Origin: Deinococcus aquiradiocola
GTDB taxonomy: Bacteria > Deinococcota > Deinococci > Deinococcales > Deinococcaceae
DNA length: 64,000 bases
Direction of reading: 5' to 3'
Assembly: GCF_014646915.1 (NCBI RefSeq)
Contig: NZ_BMOE01000007.1
Coordinates: 16,147 to 80,146 of the forward strand
In this document: positions 47,503 to 56,377 of the stretch, piece after piece
Position numbering within the stretch: position 1 is the stretch's first letter
Layout of the letters: every line of letters starts with the position of its first letter
The notes under the pieces: model-generated
The model's database searches: none
Told to the model about the DNA's origin: nothing
The model's input: only the letters and a program-made list of their open reading frames with translations
Program-made: the position numbers and the translations under genes

Positions 47503-47985
47503 TCAGAAGCCGACGGTCATGGTGACGGTGTCGGAGTACGTGGCGGCGGGGACGTTGCTTCCGGCGTCGGCGATGCCGGTGATCGCGTACGGTACGTCCA
47601 GCCCGGTGCCTGCCAGGGGGATGGGGACGCCTCCCACCGTCAGCGCCCCGGCGATGACGGGCGTGTAGGGGATGAAGTAGTCGGTGCCGCCCACGTTGGC
47701 CTGCATGCGGCGCTTGCCGGACGTGCTTTCGAAGTTCAGTCCGTTGTTCATGGTGAGGGTGTAGGGGGTGAGCAGCGAGCAGTTCACGGTGACGGTGCCG
47801 GCGGACGTGGCGCCTGCGGCCTGCGTGTACGTGCCGAAGTTCAGGGTGGCGTTGCCGATGGTGCAGCTGTTGGCGACGACGGCCTGGACGGTCAGGGTGC
47901 CGGTGCTCGACGCGGCCAGCGCGGCGGGCGTGCAGAGGGTGATCAGGCCGAGGGTGAGGGGGAGCAGGCGGCGGATGGGGGACAT
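47503..47985 (-). CDS. Spore coat protein U domain subunit (first, probable major)
   Basis: The 160-residue protein has a signal peptide (LPLTLGLITLCTPAALAA) and the SCPU domain: VVANSCTIGNATLNFGTYTQ, TVTVNCSLLTPYTLTMNNGL, and C-terminal ATYSDTVTMTVGF with the alternating hydrophobic pattern of a donor strand. Two cysteines likely form the pilin disulfide. CAGGAGTCC precedes the ATG at 47985. As first gene, ahead of a strong hairpin, it is likely the most abundant subunit of the fimbria. Confidence 0.9.
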   Translation of the reverse strand: MSPIRRLLPLTLGLITLCTPAALAASSTGTLTVQAVVANSCTIGNATLNFGTYTQAAGATSAGTVTVNCSLLTPYTLTMNNGLNFESTSGKRRMQANVGGTDYFIPYTPVIAGALTVGGVPIPLAGTGLDVPYAITGIADAGSNVPAATYSDTVTMTVGF

Positions 47986-48302
47986 GAGGACTCCTGTGGG
48001 TCGGCGTGTGCTGGGAGGGGTGACGGTGAATGGCGGGCGGATGATGTCGGACTTGAGCTGTTGCGTTGCATGCAGGATAGGGGCCGGAGTCTGACGGGCC
48101 GGTTACGCTGACCTCACCATCCGCAAGATGAAGACCTCGTCGCGTGGGCATGCCTGGGCGGGGTTCACGCTGGGCCGCGGCGCTGTCTGGAGCGCGGTGT
48201 GGCGGGCGGGGCCGATCAGGTGAGCGGAGGACGGATCAGGTATCCTGGGCGCCAAGCCATGCCGGTCTTTCTTACAGCCCGTGCGTTGCACGGCCGGATG
48301 GT
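47986..48302. other. Intergenic: fimbrial promoter region and decayed kinase 5' part
   Basis: The left part should hold the promoter of the minus-strand fimbrial operon, though no clear boxes stand out. The right part (48180-48302) stays open in the frame of the kinase but carries no recognisable domain, suggesting a lost N-terminus. GATCAGGT occurs twice (48215-48245). No other gene is supported. Confidence 0.3.
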
Positions 48303-49097
48303 GTGGCCCTGGGCGCGGTCGTGACGACGCGGGACGACACGGCCCGCCGGGCGATCGGGCAGGAACTCGGGATGCGGAACGCGCAGCTGACGCGCAGCAA
48401 CGCTGAACTGCAGGCCGCGAACGAGGAACTCGCGGCGTTTGCGTACAGCGCGTCGCCTGACCTGAAGACGCCGGTCCGGCACATCAAGAGCTTCGCGGAA
48501 CTCGTCAGGCGGGCGCTGGTCGACACCCCGAACGCCGTGGTTGCCGCGCACCTGGAGCGGGCCGAGCAGGCGGCGGAACGCATGGCGACGATGATCGACG
48601 GGCTGCTGCACCTGTCGCGCAGCACGCGCCTGCCGCTGCGTCAGGAACCGGTGGATCTGGACGCGCTGCTGCGTCAGGCGGTGGACGACCTGGCGCCCGA
48701 TGTGGCGGACCGCCGGGTGGAGTGGCGGCTCGCGCCGCTGCCGACGGTGGAGGGGGACGCCGCGACGCTGCGGCAGGTGTTGAGCGACCTGCTCGGGAAC
48801 GCGGTGAAGTTCACGCGTCCGCGTGATCCGGCGGTGATCGAGGTGTGGAGCGAGCGGCGTGACGGGCGGCGTGCCGTGTTCGTCCGCGACAACGGGGTCG
48901 GCTTCGACCCGCAGGACGGGGAGCAGATCTTCGGGGCGTTCAAGCGGCTGCACACGGACCGGGAGTTCGAGAGGACGGGGGTGGGCCTCGCGACGGTGCG
49001 CCGGATCGTGCTGCGGCACGGCGGGACCGTGCATGCGGACGGTGCGCCCGGGCGCGGCGCGACGTTCACCTTCACGCTGGCCATGCGGCCAGGGTGA
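48303..49097 (+). CDS. Truncated histidine kinase without the phospho-accepting His
   Basis: About 265 residues: the end of a PAS-like region (VTTRDDTARRAIGQELGMRN), a coiled segment (LTRSNAELQAANEELAAFAY), a HisKA-type domain and a HATPase_c domain with N-box LLGNAVKFT, G1 DNGVGFD and G2 GVGLATV. In phytochrome-type kinases the H-box reads SxSHDLRTP; here it is SASPDLKTP, so the histidine is Pro (codon CCT, one change from CAT). ATP binding looks intact but autophosphorylation should be lost. The N-terminal sensor is missing and the true start is uncertain; the GTG at 48303 is nominal. It could be a pseudogene or a pseudokinase. Confidence 0.75.
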   Translation: MALGAVVTTRDDTARRAIGQELGMRNAQLTRSNAELQAANEELAAFAYSASPDLKTPVRHIKSFAELVRRALVDTPNAVVAAHLERAEQAAERMATMIDGLLHLSRSTRLPLRQEPVDLDALLRQAVDDLAPDVADRRVEWRLAPLPTVEGDAATLRQVLSDLLGNAVKFTRPRDPAVIEVWSERRDGRRAVFVRDNGVGFDPQDGEQIFGAFKRLHTDREFERTGVGLATVRRIVLRHGGTVHADGAPGRGATFTFTLAMRPG

Positions 49098-49193
49098 CGC
49101 GCGTGGTGCGGTGTCCCGGGCCGTACAGGTTGCTGTGAACGGTATGGGCGCGGGTGAAAGAATGCTGAGGTGGCGGTTCCGGTACCGTGGGTC

Positions 49194-49466
49194 ATGATGT
49201 TCCGCGTTGAGCTGTGGATGCCGGAGGCGAATCTGCTGCTGAGAAACCTGACGCACACCGCGAGTGTTTCAGAGGCCATGCAGTCGTGCGTCCTCCACCG
49301 GGGTGAGCCGCTGGTGTGGGAAATGGAGCAAGTGGGGGTGTGGTCGGCCCGGTCGGCGGTGTTCGAGTACCGGATCGTGGCGTTGACAGCCAGTGCGCCG
49401 CAGGTGCTCGGGCCGCGTGAGGACCGGGAGGGGCGGTGCGGGGGGGACGCCGCGGAGTCCGCGTGA
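49194..49466 (+). CDS. Small hypothetical protein
   Basis: The 90-residue product (MMFRVELWMPEANLLLRNLT...) has a compact beta/alpha look (VLHRGEPLVWEMEQVGVWS, FEYRIVALTA) and an unconserved-looking Arg/Gly tail. I do not recognise a family. TACCGT lies five bases before the ATG at 49194, close to the leaderless arrangement; an ATG at 49197 is equally possible. It follows the kinase on the same strand after 96 bases. Confidence 0.5.
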   Translation: MMFRVELWMPEANLLLRNLTHTASVSEAMQSCVLHRGEPLVWEMEQVGVWSARSAVFEYRIVALTASAPQVLGPREDREGRCGGDAAESA

Positions 49467-49496
49467 GGTGTGCGGTCCGGGGCGCGCCGTTCCCGT

Positions 49497-49766
49497 TCAC
49501 CAGAGGGTGTCGATCATGCTGTGAAGGCGCCTGACTTCGCGTTCGAGGTGCGCGGCGGCTGCGAGGAGGTCCTGGTCGTTCCTGGCGGCCGTGCCGTCCT
49601 GGTAGGCCTGCCAGGCGTGGGCCGGCGGGCGTGGGCAGCCCTCGTCGGCGAGGACGGTACGGAAGGCGTGCGCGGCACGGTCGAACCGTTCCTGCGGCGT
49701 CCTGCGTCTGAAGAGGCGAATCACCATCTGCTCCGATGGTGCGGGCGGCGTGCCTGTTCGCGCCAT
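49497..49766 (-). CDS. Small hypothetical protein
   Basis: The 89-residue product begins MARTGTPPAPSEQMVIRLFR and is mostly helical and charged (RFDRAAHAFRTVLADEG, LLAAAAHLEREVRRLHSMID). No domain or export signal is seen. AGGA lies six bases before the ATG at 49766; a shorter start at MVIRLF is possible. It is convergent with the gene at 49194 and divergent from the polysaccharide locus. Confidence 0.5.
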   Translation of the reverse strand: MARTGTPPAPSEQMVIRLFRRRTPQERFDRAAHAFRTVLADEGCPRPPAHAWQAYQDGTAARNDQDLLAAAAHLEREVRRLHSMIDTLW

Positions 49767-49954
49767 GAGAAATCCTGCACCCGGACGGCCGGTATCTGTC
49801 CGGGACGCTGAACGCTGAACATGTGAATGTTCAGACATTCGGATGAGAATCACTGAGTGTCAAGGCGTCTGGCCTTTCCATTTCCCCTATACTCGGTTCA
49901 TCCGCGGTTTTCAGTGTGGGTTCTCACTGCCGACACTGCGCGAAAGGCCTCCCT

Positions 49955-51586
49955 ATGCAGACTCCTGTCCCTCCTGTCCGTCCTGACGAGATCGATCTGC
50001 GTCAGGTCTTCAGCACCCTCAAGCGGGCGGCCCTCCCGATCGTCGGGGCGACCCTGCTCGTCGGTGGCGCGACGTACGCGCTCAGCCGACAGCAACCGAA
50101 GATGTACGCCTCCGTCAGCAGCGTCCTCGCGGCGCAGGACGCGAGTCAGAACACATTGATCAACAACACCCTCGTGACGGCCCCGCCGCTTCCGCAGGGC
50201 GCGGTGGACGAGGCGATCCACAGCCGCAGCGTGGTGGACGACATCTCCAAACGCCTGCAGGTCTCCGGGCTCGACGCCGGACTGATCGCCCACATCGAGT
50301 CGGACCTGACCCGTGAGATCGCGTCACAGAAGTTCAAGCGCGTCTCGGTGAAGGCGAAACTCGATCCGCAGCAGCGCGGCGTGTACGAGATCAGCAGCAC
50401 CGCCGAATCCCCGCGGGCCGCGCAGGTGCTGGCGGACGCGGCCGTGCACGCGCTGCTCGCCTGGGACACCGCCCGCGCGCAGACCGGCGTGAAACGTGCC
50501 AGGGGGAGCCTCGAAGCGCAGCTGCGCGACCTCGACGCGCGCATCGCGGCCACCCTGCCGGGCAGCGTCGATCGCCAGTCGCTGCTCACCACGCGCGGCC
50601 AGGTGACGCAGAACCTCGCGCAGGTCGCGGTGTTCGAGCAGGCGGCGAGCGGGCCGCTCTCGCTCGTCGCGGACGCGAACGAACCGAACGCGCCGATCAG
50701 CCCGAAACCCACCCGGGACGCGCTGCTCGCCGCGCTGCTGACGCTGTTCGCCGCGTCGGGCGTCGCGCTGCTGACGGACAGCCTGCGCCGCCGCGTGAAC
50801 GGCCCCGAGGACCTGATGGAATTCGGGTACCCGGTCCTCGCACAGCTTCCGGCGCTGCGGCAGCGTGCCCTGCTGAACGGCGTGATCCAGGCGGCCCGCA
50901 GCGGCAACCTGTACGAGGCGGTCGGCTTCCTGCGCCTGAACCTGATGAACGCCCCGCACACGGGCGAGCAGCGGCGGTTCGTCGTCTCGAGCTCCCGGCC
51001 CGGTGAAGGCAAGAGCAGCGTCACCGCGATCCTGGCGGACGCCTTCGCGGGCAGCGGCCTGAAGGTGCTGTTGATCGACGCCGACATGTACCGCGCGACG
51101 CAGCACCAGTTGTGGCGTGCCGACCCGAACCTGCAGCTCGGCGCCCCGGCCCTGCTCGTCAGCAAGCCGGACGTGCCGGGCGCGCGGCCAGTCAAGGTGA
51201 CGGAACAGATTGACCTGATCCCGGCCGGTTCGCACCGCAACGCGTCGAGCGTCATCAACAACCCCGGGTTCAGTGCGCGCCTCGACCGCTGGTCGCAGGG
51301 GTACGACGTGGTGATCATCGACACCCCGCCGCTCGGGAGCGTGTCGGACGCGCTGGCGCTCGCGTCCATGACGGACGGCCTGCTGTTCGTGGTGGAGGCC
51401 GGGCAGACCCGCGAGGCGGAGGTGGGGCGCGCCATGCAGAACCTGCAGGTGGCCGGCACGCCGGTCCTGGGCTTCGTGCTCAACAAGACCACCAACGACA
51501 CGCGCGGCTACTACGCGTACAGCTACACCACACGCGAGCCGTCCGGACGCCCCGGCGAGGTCCCTGGAGGGGCACCCAGATTCTGA
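49955..51586 (+). CDS. Wzz/BY-kinase: polysaccharide chain-length and tyrosine autokinase
   Basis: The 543-residue protein joins a Wzz-type chain-length domain (EIDLRQVFSTLKRAALPIVG, first TM about 25-43; second TM about 265-285) to a cytosolic tyrosine kinase. The kinase has Walker A SRPGEGKSS (about 345-353), Walker A' LLIDADMYR, Walker B VVIIDTPPLG and a C-terminal tyrosine cluster GYYAYSYTT. Such proteins set polymer length and export by cyclic phosphorylation. GAAAGG precedes the ATG at 49955. It opens the exopolysaccharide locus and is GC-rich, so it belongs to the resident flank rather than the AT-rich cassette. Confidence 0.92.
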   Translation: MQTPVPPVRPDEIDLRQVFSTLKRAALPIVGATLLVGGATYALSRQQPKMYASVSSVLAAQDASQNTLINNTLVTAPPLPQGAVDEAIHSRSVVDDISKRLQVSGLDAGLIAHIESDLTREIASQKFKRVSVKAKLDPQQRGVYEISSTAESPRAAQVLADAAVHALLAWDTARAQTGVKRARGSLEAQLRDLDARIAATLPGSVDRQSLLTTRGQVTQNLAQVAVFEQAASGPLSLVADANEPNAPISPKPTRDALLAALLTLFAASGVALLTDSLRRRVNGPEDLMEFGYPVLAQLPALRQRALLNGVIQAARSGNLYEAVGFLRLNLMNAPHTGEQRRFVVSSSRPGEGKSSVTAILADAFAGSGLKVLLIDADMYRATQHQLWRADPNLQLGAPALLVSKPDVPGARPVKVTEQIDLIPAGSHRNASSVINNPGFSARLDRWSQGYDVVIIDTPPLGSVSDALALASMTDGLLFVVEAGQTREAEVGRAMQNLQVAGTPVLGFVLNKTTNDTRGYYAYSYTTREPSGRPGEVPGGAPRF

Positions 51587-51884
51587 CCTTCCCGTCAATG
51601 ACGCGGTGACACCGGCCCTCGGATCAGCGGACCGAACGACACGACCTATCCGTTTTCTGGACTGACATTTCTGTCTGGCTGTGCCCTTCTGCGCCGTCAC
51701 AGACCCTGCCCTTGATCTGATTTCACGCAACTCATCCTGCCATTTATCACTTTGGCCTGACAGCACGCCCCGTTCCCTTGTCCATGAAGGTCTCAATGTC
51801 TAAAACAGCGCATCACTTCAGGCATTTTTCAGCTAGCGTTCATATCGAAGGGCGCCAGCCTCATTCACACTTCGGGGGTGCAGC
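51587..51884 (+). other. 298-base gap before ugd
   Basis: No gene is seen. The GC content is lower than in the flanking genes, and the last 80 bases (CATTTTTCAGCTAGCGTTCA and following) probably hold the promoter and leader of ugd, but no boxes can be assigned firmly. Confidence 0.3.
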
Positions 51885-53273
51885 ATGCTAAACGTCACTG
51901 TCGTCGGCACCGGCTACGTCGGGCTCGGAACCGCCATCATGCTCGCACAGCTCGGCCATCAGGTCACCGGGCTGGACGTGGACGCACGCAAGATCGATCA
52001 GCTTAACCTTGGCCACCTGCCCATCTACGAGCCGGGCCTCGACGTCATGCTCGCCGAGAACGCCGAACGCCTCACCTGGACGAGCGACTACACGAGCGCC
52101 ATCCCGCACGCGGACGTGATCTTCATCTGCGTCGGCACGCCGTCCCTGCCCGACGGCCGCCCGAACCTCGGGTACGTCGAGAGTGCCGCGCGTCACATCG
52201 CCGCGAACCTCAACGGCAAGGTGCAGGTCATCGTCAACAAGAGTACCGTCCCCATCGGCACGGGCGACTGGGTCACCCGCATCATCGAGGACGCCACCGA
52301 CCCCCAGCACCACAACCGCTACTTCGTGGTCAGCAACCCCGAATTCCTGCGCGAAGGCACCGCCGTCAGCGACAGCCTCTACCCGGACCGCATCGTGCTC
52401 GGCGGGGACAGCGTGGCCCTGCAGCGCATGCGTGACCTGTACGCGCCCCTGATCCACCAGAACTTCACCGCGCCCGGTCACTCCCCGCGCCCGGCCGAGT
52501 ACACGGTCCCGGCGGTGGTCGAGACGACCCTTACCAGCGCCGAGATGATCAAGTACGCCGCGAACGCCTTCCTGGCCCTCAAGATCAGTTACGCCAACGA
52601 GATCGCCGGACTGTGCGAACGCGTCGGCGCGAACATCGACGAGGTCGTCTCCGGCGTCGGCTTCGACGGCCGCATCGGTCACCGCTTCCTGGCTGCCGGT
52701 GCCGGGTGGGGCGGCAGCTGCTTCGGGAAGGACACCAGTGCCCTGATCACCACCGGCCAGGAGTACGGGTACGACATGCCGATCCTGCAGGCCGCCATCG
52801 ACATCAACAGCCGCCAGCGCGACATCGTGCTCGAGAAACTCCGCAAGCACCTGCGCCTCCTGAAAGGCAAACGGGTCGCGGTGCTCGGCATGGCCTTCAA
52901 GCCGAACACCGACGACCTGCGTGACGCGCCCGCACACGATTTCATCCAGCGGCTCACGCAGCTCGGCGCGACCGTGATCGCTCACGACCCGGTCGCCATG
53001 CCGCGCGCACGCCACGAATGGGCTTACCTGTCCTACCAGGAGGCGCCCAGCGCGCACGCCGCCGTACGCCAGGCGGACGCCGTCATCATCAGCACCGAAT
53101 GGAGCGAGTACCGCGCCCTCGACTGGGACGCGCTCGCGCTCAGCATGCGGACGCCCATCATCATCGACGCCCGCAACGTCATCAGCGACCCCCTCACCGT
53201 CCACGCCACCATCGAACAGATCGGCAAGGAACTCCCCAAACCTCTCGCCGTTTCCCTCGGAGTCACCGCTTGA
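51885..53273 (+). CDS. ugd: UDP-glucose/GDP-mannose 6-dehydrogenase family (UDP-glucose dehydrogenase)
   Basis: The 462-residue protein has the N-terminal GTGYVG (8-13), VNKSTVPIGTGD, NPEFLREGTAVSD, and the catalytic Cys279 in GWGGSCFGKD. The C-terminal GMAFKPNTDDLRDAPA completes the fold. It oxidises UDP-glucose to UDP-glucuronate with two NAD+. The next gene encodes a UDP-glucuronate decarboxylase-type enzyme, so the pair would supply UDP-glucuronate and UDP-xylose. GGGGGTGCAGC precedes the ATG. Its stop overlaps the next start (TTGA). Confidence 0.93.
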   Translation: MLNVTVVGTGYVGLGTAIMLAQLGHQVTGLDVDARKIDQLNLGHLPIYEPGLDVMLAENAERLTWTSDYTSAIPHADVIFICVGTPSLPDGRPNLGYVESAARHIAANLNGKVQVIVNKSTVPIGTGDWVTRIIEDATDPQHHNRYFVVSNPEFLREGTAVSDSLYPDRIVLGGDSVALQRMRDLYAPLIHQNFTAPGHSPRPAEYTVPAVVETTLTSAEMIKYAANAFLALKISYANEIAGLCERVGANIDEVVSGVGFDGRIGHRFLAAGAGWGGSCFGKDTSALITTGQEYGYDMPILQAAIDINSRQRDIVLEKLRKHLRLLKGKRVAVLGMAFKPNTDDLRDAPAHDFIQRLTQLGATVIAHDPVAMPRARHEWAYLSYQEAPSAHAAVRQADAVIISTEWSEYRALDWDALALSMRTPIIIDARNVISDPLTVHATIEQIGKELPKPLAVSLGVTA

Positions 53274-54196
53274 ACATCCTCATCACCGGCAGCGCCGGCT
53301 TCATCGGCAGCCACCTCGTCGAACGCTTCCTGAACGAAGGTCACACCGTCACCGGTGTCGACAACTACATCAGCGGCCAGAAACGCAACACCGAACTGTT
53401 CCTCGCGCACCCGAACTTCACGTTCATCAAGGCGGACGTCAGCCACGCCATCCCCTACGTGGGCGCACCGCTCGACTGGGTGATGCACTTCGCTAGCCCC
53501 GCGAGCCCCCCGCACTACCAGCAGTTCCCGATCGAGACCCTGATGGTCGGCGCGCAGGGCACGCAGAACGCCCTCGAACTCGCGCACGCTCATGGGGCGA
53601 AGTTCATGCTCGCCAGCACCAGCGAAGTGTATGGCGACCCCCTCGTGCACCCGCAGCCGGAAACGTACTGGGGCAACGTCAACCCGATCGGCATCCGCAG
53701 CTGCTACGACGAAGCAAAACGTTATGCCGAGGCGATCACCATGGCGTACCACCGCGACCGTGGTGTCGATACCCGTATCATTCGCATCTTCAACACGTAC
53801 GGCCCCCGCATGCGTTTAGATGATGGGAGAGTTATGACTAATCTTATCAATTCTTTAATTAATAAGACGGATTTTAAGATATTTGGCGATGGAGGTCAAA
53901 CTAGAAGCTTTCAATATATCGCGGATCTCATTGAGTCAATATTCCATGTAATGAATTCACCCAGAATACCCGTGATAAATCTTGGCAGTGAGCACGAATT
54001 TGATATTTTGCAATTAGTCAATGTTTTTAATTCTTTAAATTCTCATAGTATTGGCTTTTGCTTTGAGGAACCTCTCGGAGACGATCCAAAAGTGAGGAAG
54101 CCTGACAATAAATTAAGGAATTCTTCTATTGGTAAACACAACTTTGTTTCTTTAGAGTCGGGTCTAAAGAATATGATTCAGTTTTACGTTAAATAA
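53270..54196 (+). CDS. UDP-glucuronate decarboxylase-type epimerase; mosaic gene
   Basis: The 308-residue protein starts at TTG 53270, overlapping the ugd stop. GSAGFIGSHL binds NAD, FASPASPPHYQ is the UXS signature, and Y146-DEA-K150 is the catalytic pair, so it likely makes UDP-xylose from UDP-glucuronate. Base composition switches inside the gene: 53461-53520 has 43 G/C of 60, while from about 53816 (after RIFNTYGPRMR, codon 182) the DNA is AT-rich, with codons such as TTA, AGA and ATA. The frame is intact and the C-terminal part still matches the family (GDGGQTRSFQYIADLIE). The gene is a recombinant of resident 5' and foreign 3' parts. Confidence 0.9.
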   Translation: MNILITGSAGFIGSHLVERFLNEGHTVTGVDNYISGQKRNTELFLAHPNFTFIKADVSHAIPYVGAPLDWVMHFASPASPPHYQQFPIETLMVGAQGTQNALELAHAHGAKFMLASTSEVYGDPLVHPQPETYWGNVNPIGIRSCYDEAKRYAEAITMAYHRDRGVDTRIIRIFNTYGPRMRLDDGRVMTNLINSLINKTDFKIFGDGGQTRSFQYIADLIESIFHVMNSPRIPVINLGSEHEFDILQLVNVFNSLNSHSIGFCFEEPLGDDPKVRKPDNKLRNSSIGKHNFVSLESGLKNMIQFYVK

Positions 54197-55386
54197 TGAA
54201 TCTTTCCATTGGTATTGTGTCATATTTAATTACTATTTTGGTGCCTATTGTTTCGATGCCTATAATAGGTAAAGAGTTGTCGAAAAATGACATAGGTATA
54301 TACTTTTCTTTTATTTCGCTTTCAACCTTGGTTTCAATTATTGTTGATTTTGGATATAGTATTTCTGGTTTTGCTAACAGCAATTTAGAATCAATAAGTA
54401 TGAGTCTTTCTAAGATGAAAATAAATAGAGTTATCGGCTCTTTACTTTCTTTTTTTACCCTTTCGATCTACGCTATCTGTTTTCGCTTTGATTTTATTGA
54501 CCTTTGTCTGGTTTTCATACTATCGTGTTTACTTGGATTCTCTAATCTTTGGTATTTTCAAACACTAAATAAGATGGATGTATTTTATAAATCAGAAATT
54601 TTGGGCAAGTTGCTCATATTATTTTTATATTTCTTTTTTAAGAAGTACATTGAATCCTATACGATGGCCATAATTTTTTTCATTATGGGAACAATGGCAT
54701 CCCATATTTATCTATTTTTTTTCCACCCCGAGTTATACAATTTTAGGAATTTGAGCATTGTAAGTAAGGGTTTCAAGACAATACAGCCTTCTTCTTTGCT
54801 CACTCGGTTGATTATAAATAGCTACGTTAATGCGAATACGGTTATTTTAAGCTGGTTTCTTGCTCCACACCTTATCGCTGGTTTTGGTGCCGCTGAAAGA
54901 ATATTCAGAGCATCATCTGGCATAGCCACGCCAGTTTATAATCAAAGAATAATCAGAATTAAACTAGCTCTAAAGACTTCTGGATTAGAAGTGGAAAGAA
55001 TATTATTACGAGATGCTGCAATGCTTTTCTTATGTGGATCAATTATGGGCATCGCTCTTTATTTTTCTACGAGCATGATAGCTAACTTTATTTTCAAAAG
55101 CTCTCCTGAGGGCTTTGCCGCTAACCTCCATATTTTGTGTGTTGTCATTCCTTTTGCTGTATGTAATGGATTTGTTGGATTAAGATGGATGGTTTTAGTA
55201 AAAAGAGAAAAAGAATTTACGCATTTCGTTATCACTGCCGCTATTATTAACCTTATAACAATATTATACCAGATTAAGATCGCAAGAAGTGGCCTATTCG
55301 GTCTTGGGCTTCTTTTAGGTGAATTCTCTCTTTTTATTTTGACTGTTGGCTTTATAATTAGGGGATGGTATGAAAAAGATGCTTAG
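54196..55386 (+). CDS. wzx: Polysaccharide flippase (Wzx-like)
   Basis: The 396-residue protein has about 12 hydrophobic segments and the pattern of the MOP/PST flippase family: ILVPIVSMPIIGKELSKNDI near the N-terminus and AGFGAAERIFRASSGIATPV in the middle. It moves undecaprenyl-linked repeat units across the membrane. The start shares the last A of the previous stop codon (TAATG). AT-rich codon use differs from the resident genes. The assignment rests on topology and context more than strong motifs. Confidence 0.82.
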   Translation: MNLSIGIVSYLITILVPIVSMPIIGKELSKNDIGIYFSFISLSTLVSIIVDFGYSISGFANSNLESISMSLSKMKINRVIGSLLSFFTLSIYAICFRFDFIDLCLVFILSCLLGFSNLWYFQTLNKMDVFYKSEILGKLLILFLYFFFKKYIESYTMAIIFFIMGTMASHIYLFFFHPELYNFRNLSIVSKGFKTIQPSSLLTRLIINSYVNANTVILSWFLAPHLIAGFGAAERIFRASSGIATPVYNQRIIRIKLALKTSGLEVERILLRDAAMLFLCGSIMGIALYFSTSMIANFIFKSSPEGFAANLHILCVVIPFAVCNGFVGLRWMVLVKREKEFTHFVITAAIINLITILYQIKIARSGLFGLGLLLGEFSLFILTVGFIIRGWYEKDA

Positions 55387-56377
55387 CGTAAACGATGTTT
55401 GTGGTGCTGTTGTTACTTACGGTAATAGAGCTAATCTTCTCGAAAAAACGATTCAATCATTCATCGATAACGGAGTAAGCGAAATTATATGTGTTTTTAA
55501 TGGATGCGACGATCATGTTTATGATTACATTTCCGATAGATTCAAAAACAAAATTAGATTGACACCTGTTATTTTGAAAAGCAATCTAGGATCTGCTGGC
55601 GGCTTTACTAGTGCCTTGGAAGCTTTCAAATTTGAAAGTGGCAAAGAATTAGTTTGGATTTTGGATGATGATAATTTTGCAGAAAAAAATGCATTGGATG
55701 AATTAATTAATTTTGCAAATGGTTTAAGTGAAGTGGCTATTGTTTGCTCAAATCGCACAGAATTTAATATTTTCGGAAAATTAGAAAGCGGCATCCCTAT
55801 CGAAATTATGTATCCAAAAAATTCCTCTTTTTTGGGAATTTCCATATGGACTATTTTTCCCACTACGAAAAGATTTTTTAACAAAAGAATAGGAAATTTT
55901 GGTAAAAGTAACGACGTGAATTGGATATGTGTACCTCAAGTGCCTTGGGGTGGAATGCTCATACCGCGTGCTGTACTCGATAATAATATTCTACCACCTA
56001 AGGAATTTTATCTTTACGCCGATGACACCGCATTCTGTGTTTTGGCAGGTAAATATAATTTTAGATTCTTTATAGTTAAATCGAGTAGAGTTATCGATTT
56101 AGACGCATCTTATCATTTAGAGAAAGCAGATATTGACCGCTTTTCGAAAATCATTCTTTCAACACCAGTCGAAAACGTTAATTATTCCGTGAGAAACAAC
56201 TGTTATATCGATAGAAATCTCCGACCAAAAAATAGTATGACTTATATCATTAATAAAAATATTTATATGATTATATTGTTGATATTCTGTTTAAAATATA
56301 GGAGGCTGGGAAGATTTATTGAGATAGGCAGGTTAGTTTCTCTTGGCGAGAGAGGAAAATTGGGGATCATGCAATGA
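55370..56377 (+). CDS. Glycosyltransferase family 2
   Basis: The 335-residue protein has a GT-A fold: AVVTYGNRANLLEKTIQSFI, LKSNLGSAGGFTSALEAF, WILDDDN as the metal-binding motif, and WGGMLIPRAVLDNN. The NLGSAGGF pattern is common in rhamnosyl- and galactofuranosyltransferases (GlfT2/WbbL-like), but the sugar is not certain. A C-terminal hydrophobic segment (NIYMIILLIFCLKY) may tether it to the membrane. TTAGGGGATGGT precedes the ATG, which lies inside the end of the flippase gene (17-base overlap). Confidence 0.85.
   Translation: MKKMLSVNDVCGAVVTYGNRANLLEKTIQSFIDNGVSEIICVFNGCDDHVYDYISDRFKNKIRLTPVILKSNLGSAGGFTSALEAFKFESGKELVWILDDDNFAEKNALDELINFANGLSEVAIVCSNRTEFNIFGKLESGIPIEIMYPKNSSFLGISIWTIFPTTKRFFNKRIGNFGKSNDVNWICVPQVPWGGMLIPRAVLDNNILPPKEFYLYADDTAFCVLAGKYNFRFFIVKSSRVIDLDASYHLEKADIDRFSKIILSTPVENVNYSVRNNCYIDRNLRPKNSMTYIINKNIYMIILLIFCLKYRRLGRFIEIGRLVSLGERGKLGIMQ

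Noticed and set aside
53270..54196. Sequencing or assembly join at 53.8 kb
   Set aside because: The frame and family motifs continue unbroken across the composition change, and a matching change occurs at the other end of a coherent gene cassette; long-read confirmation would settle it.
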